7,278 nucleotides of DNA from an uncultured Bacteroides sp. (lineage in GTDB: Bacteria > Bacteroidota > Bacteroidia > Bacteroidales > UBA11471): the NCBI GenBank assembly GCA_905210875.1, contig CAJLYN010000104.1, positions 1-7,278 on the forward strand, given 5' to 3'. The position numbers and the translations under genes were made by a program. Of the stretch, positions 6,114-7,278 are shown in pieces (position 1 is the stretch's first letter; the number at the start of each line of letters is the position of its first letter). The notes below the pieces were generated by a model that searched no databases, was not told the origin of the DNA, and was given only the letters and a program-made list of their open reading frames with translations.

Positions 6114-6958
6114 ATCCGTTTGGGTTTGTTAAGATTGTCTCTGATGCTATAAACTTGGTCTTTGACATATTGTGCCCACTCCATACGGCTTCTCGTGTTG
6201 TCGAATGTCTGCCACGGAATAGGTTTGCCAAAGTGTATGATGAATCTCTTTTTTTCGCTCCGAAACATTTCGTCGGGCAGGTAAATCAACTCGATGTTGA
6301 ATTTCAGCCCCAGCCGTTTGCGCCAGCGGGCAAAGCGGTAGAAGAAGGGGGAGTTGTAGCCTTCGAACCACACGGGAATGACGTCGCGCTGGTATTGTAC
6401 GCTTTTGGCAATGAAGGCCTTGTTCCAGGTGAGGTCTTTGATTTCGGCGCCTTGCCGGCGGGAGACGAGCCCAGCGGGAAAGACAGCCATCTGTCCGTCG
6501 CCTTCGTAGGCTTTGCCCAGGGCGTCGGCCTTGTCCTTGTCTTGCTTGCCGTATTTGTTGATAGGCAGAAAATTGTCGGTCAGCGGTTCGATGGCCATGA
6601 GCAGGTCGTTGACGACAAACTTGATGTTGCGGTTGTATTTCCGTCCCAGCACGGCGATGAGGGCCACGCCGTCGAGCCCGCCCAGCGGATGATTGGAGGC
6701 GAAGATGAACCGCCCTTGCTTGGGAATGTTCTGCTCTCCGTCGAGACGTATGGAGATGTCGAGATATTCCAGCAGGGTCTCGGCAAAGTCTACACCACGC
6801 ACATGGGGATAGGCTTTCAGAAAACGGTTGATGCGCTCTTCCTGAATGGTGCGTTTGATGAAGTTGAATACAAAACCCGGAATTTTTCGGGCCAATCGCG
6901 GGGATTTCCGTTTTACAACCTCTTCTACATCAACGTGTAATGTCTCTTTTTTGTCCAT
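6110..6958 (-). CDS. glsA: PlsC-like O-acyltransferase, glycine lipid synthesis (GlsA-like)
   Basis: Predicted to esterify the 3-hydroxyl of the N-acyl glycine made by GlsB, giving the diacylated glycine lipid; membrane-associated. The 282-residue protein has the 1-acylglycerol-phosphate acyltransferase fold. Block I is NHPLGGLDG (89-97) with His90 and Asp96; block III is FPAGLVSRR (160-168); block IV is VIPVWFEGYN (193-202). The spacing in block I is H-x5-D, not the classic H-x4-D of PlsC, and FPAG replaces FPEG. Both are features I associate with the OlsA/'putative hemolysin' branch rather than decay. The amphipathic basic N-terminal region (about 15-45) could bind membrane. It is the promoter-proximal gene: a -7 box lies about 20 bases upstream, and glsB follows with a 4-base overlap. 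Family confident; donor and acceptor inferred from context. Confidence 0.88.
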   Translation of the reverse strand: MDKKETLHVDVEEVVKRKSPRLARKIPGFVFNFIKRTIQEERINRFLKAYPHVRGVDFAETLLEYLDISIRLDGEQNIPKQGRFIFASNHPLGGLDGVALIAVLGRKYNRNIKFVVNDLLMAIEPLTDNFLPINKYGKQDKDKADALGKAYEGDGQMAVFPAGLVSRRQGAEIKDLTWNKAFIAKSVQYQRDVIPVWFEGYNSPFFYRFARWRKRLGLKFNIELIYLPDEMFRSEKKRFIIHFGKPIPWQTFDNTRSRMEWAQYVKDQVYSIRDNLNKPKRI

Positions 6959-6978
6959 CGTTTCTCTTCAAGAACGGA

Positions 6979-6986
6979 CAAAGATA
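6979..6986 (-). promoter_or_regulatory. -7 promoter box for the glsA-glsB operon
   Basis: On the minus strand TATCTTTG (6986 to 6979) matches TAnnTTTG exactly. No TTTG is seen at the usual -33 distance. Transcription would begin near 6972, leaving a leader of only about 14 bases before the glsA ATG at 6958. Confidence 0.6.
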
Positions 6987-7140
6987 GTGATTCTTTGCGG
7001 AATAGGACTTTTTTGTAAAGAAAAATGTTTTTTTGAGCCTTCCCTATATGTGAAACACTGTCGTGGCTCTTCTGGTAGATGTGGGAAGATTGTTGAAAAA
7101 AAATTGGAAAATATGGTGTGTGTCCGTGTTTTTCTTACTA

Positions 7141-7157
7141 TTTTTACCCGGTAAAAA
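7141..7157. promoter_or_regulatory. Palindrome upstream of rsmH, possible operator
   Basis: TTTTTACC (7141-7148) and GGTAAAAA (7150-7157) are perfect reverse complements around a single C. The palindrome ends 17 bases before the rsmH ATG. It overlaps TATTTTTA (7139-7146), a one-mismatch -7 box, so a protein bound here could block the promoter. As RNA the one-base centre would force a larger loop and a weak AT-rich stem, so a DNA operator is more plausible than a terminator. Confidence 0.45.
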
Positions 7158-7174
7158 AATACTCGAACAAATTG

Positions 7175-7278
7175 ATGCAATCTTCTGTCTATCATGTGCC
7201 TGCGCTGCTCGATGCCTGCATGGAGGGATTGGCGGTGCAGCCGGACGGTGTGTATGTCGACGTCACTTTCGGCGGAGG
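7175..7278 (+). CDS. rsmH: 16S rRNA (cytosine-1402 N4) methyltransferase RsmH, N-terminal fragment
   Basis: RsmH (MraW) methylates N4 of C1402 in 16S rRNA in the decoding centre, using SAM. Only about 34 codons are present before the right edge. They read MQSSVYHVPALLDACMEGL then VQPDGVYVDVTFGGG, which is the family N terminus: HVPVLL-type opening, a helix, then the SAM-binding strand (YVDVTFGGGGH in complete proteins). No stop or frameshift is visible. The gene normally stands second in the dcw cluster, after mraZ and before ftsL, ftsI and murE. Here the gap to the divergent glsA is 216 bases and too small for mraZ. The ATG at 7175 is preceded by an A-rich leader without a Shine-Dalgarno sequence; a TTG immediately before it is in frame but a less likely start. 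Confidence 0.93.
   Translation, partial: MQSSVYHVPALLDACMEGLAVQPDGVYVDVTFGG

Noticed and set aside
5169..6152. Long plus-strand open frame (327 codons) across the glsB region
   Set aside because: It is antisense to glsB, which has clear GNAT motifs; the translation is Val/Gly/Phe-rich with no recognisable domain, as expected of an opposite-strand shadow in GC-rich DNA.
6959..7174. Possible mraZ remnant in the glsA-rsmH gap
   Set aside because: Neither strand shows MraZ-like protein sequence in the gap; the open frames crossing it look random.
1..7278. Mobile elements, CRISPR arrays, tRNA or rRNA genes, defence genes
   Set aside because: No terminal inverted repeats with a transposase, no regularly spaced direct repeats, no cloverleaf or rRNA segment, and no defence-type domains were seen on either strand.

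Overview
This window looks like a chromosomal core region of a Bacteroidales bacterium, possibly Barnesiella-like (the genus is a guess from base composition and protein flavour). Three things support the order or phylum. Start codons are preceded by A-rich leaders rather than Shine-Dalgarno sequences. Four intergenic gaps or leaders carry the Bacteroidetes -7 promoter box TAnnTTTG. The gene content includes a glycine-lipid acyltransferase pair, a RecF-DUF721 pair and a Bacteroidetes-type methyltransferase. Coding DNA is fairly GC-rich and intergenic DNA is AT-rich. I see no insertion sequence, phage gene, CRISPR array, tRNA or rRNA, and no clear sign of recent transfer.

Layout, left to right. 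(1) Bases 1-1016, minus strand: a divergent SAM-dependent methyltransferase gene, then the N-terminal part of a PduO-type corrinoid adenosyltransferase gene that runs off the left edge. (2) 1143-1709, plus: a Nudix hydrolase. (3) 1794-3078, minus: ribH (lumazine synthase), preceded by a gene for a single-pass membrane TPR protein. (4) 3277-5102, plus: a tight three-gene operon of recF, a short DUF721 (DciA-like) gene and a hotdog-fold thioesterase. (5) 5184-6958, minus: glsA and glsB overlapping by 4 bases, the two acyltransferases of glycine-lipid synthesis. (6) From 7175, plus: the first codons of rsmH (mraW), normally at the head of the division/cell-wall (dcw) cluster. Transcription units face each other at two strong hairpins (1731-1768 and 5122-5166) that probably terminate in both directions.

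These are mostly housekeeping genes: DNA repair and possibly helicase loading, riboflavin, cobalamin activation, membrane lipids and rRNA methylation. I found no obvious new multi-gene system. The points most worth a second look are: rsmH has no mraZ directly upstream and instead has a near-perfect palindrome in its leader; the gls operon probably makes host-active N-acyl glycines; the methyltransferase lacks residues I expect in its family; the Nudix box carries a one-residue insertion and lacks its first Glu; and a DciA-like gene sits directly behind recF.
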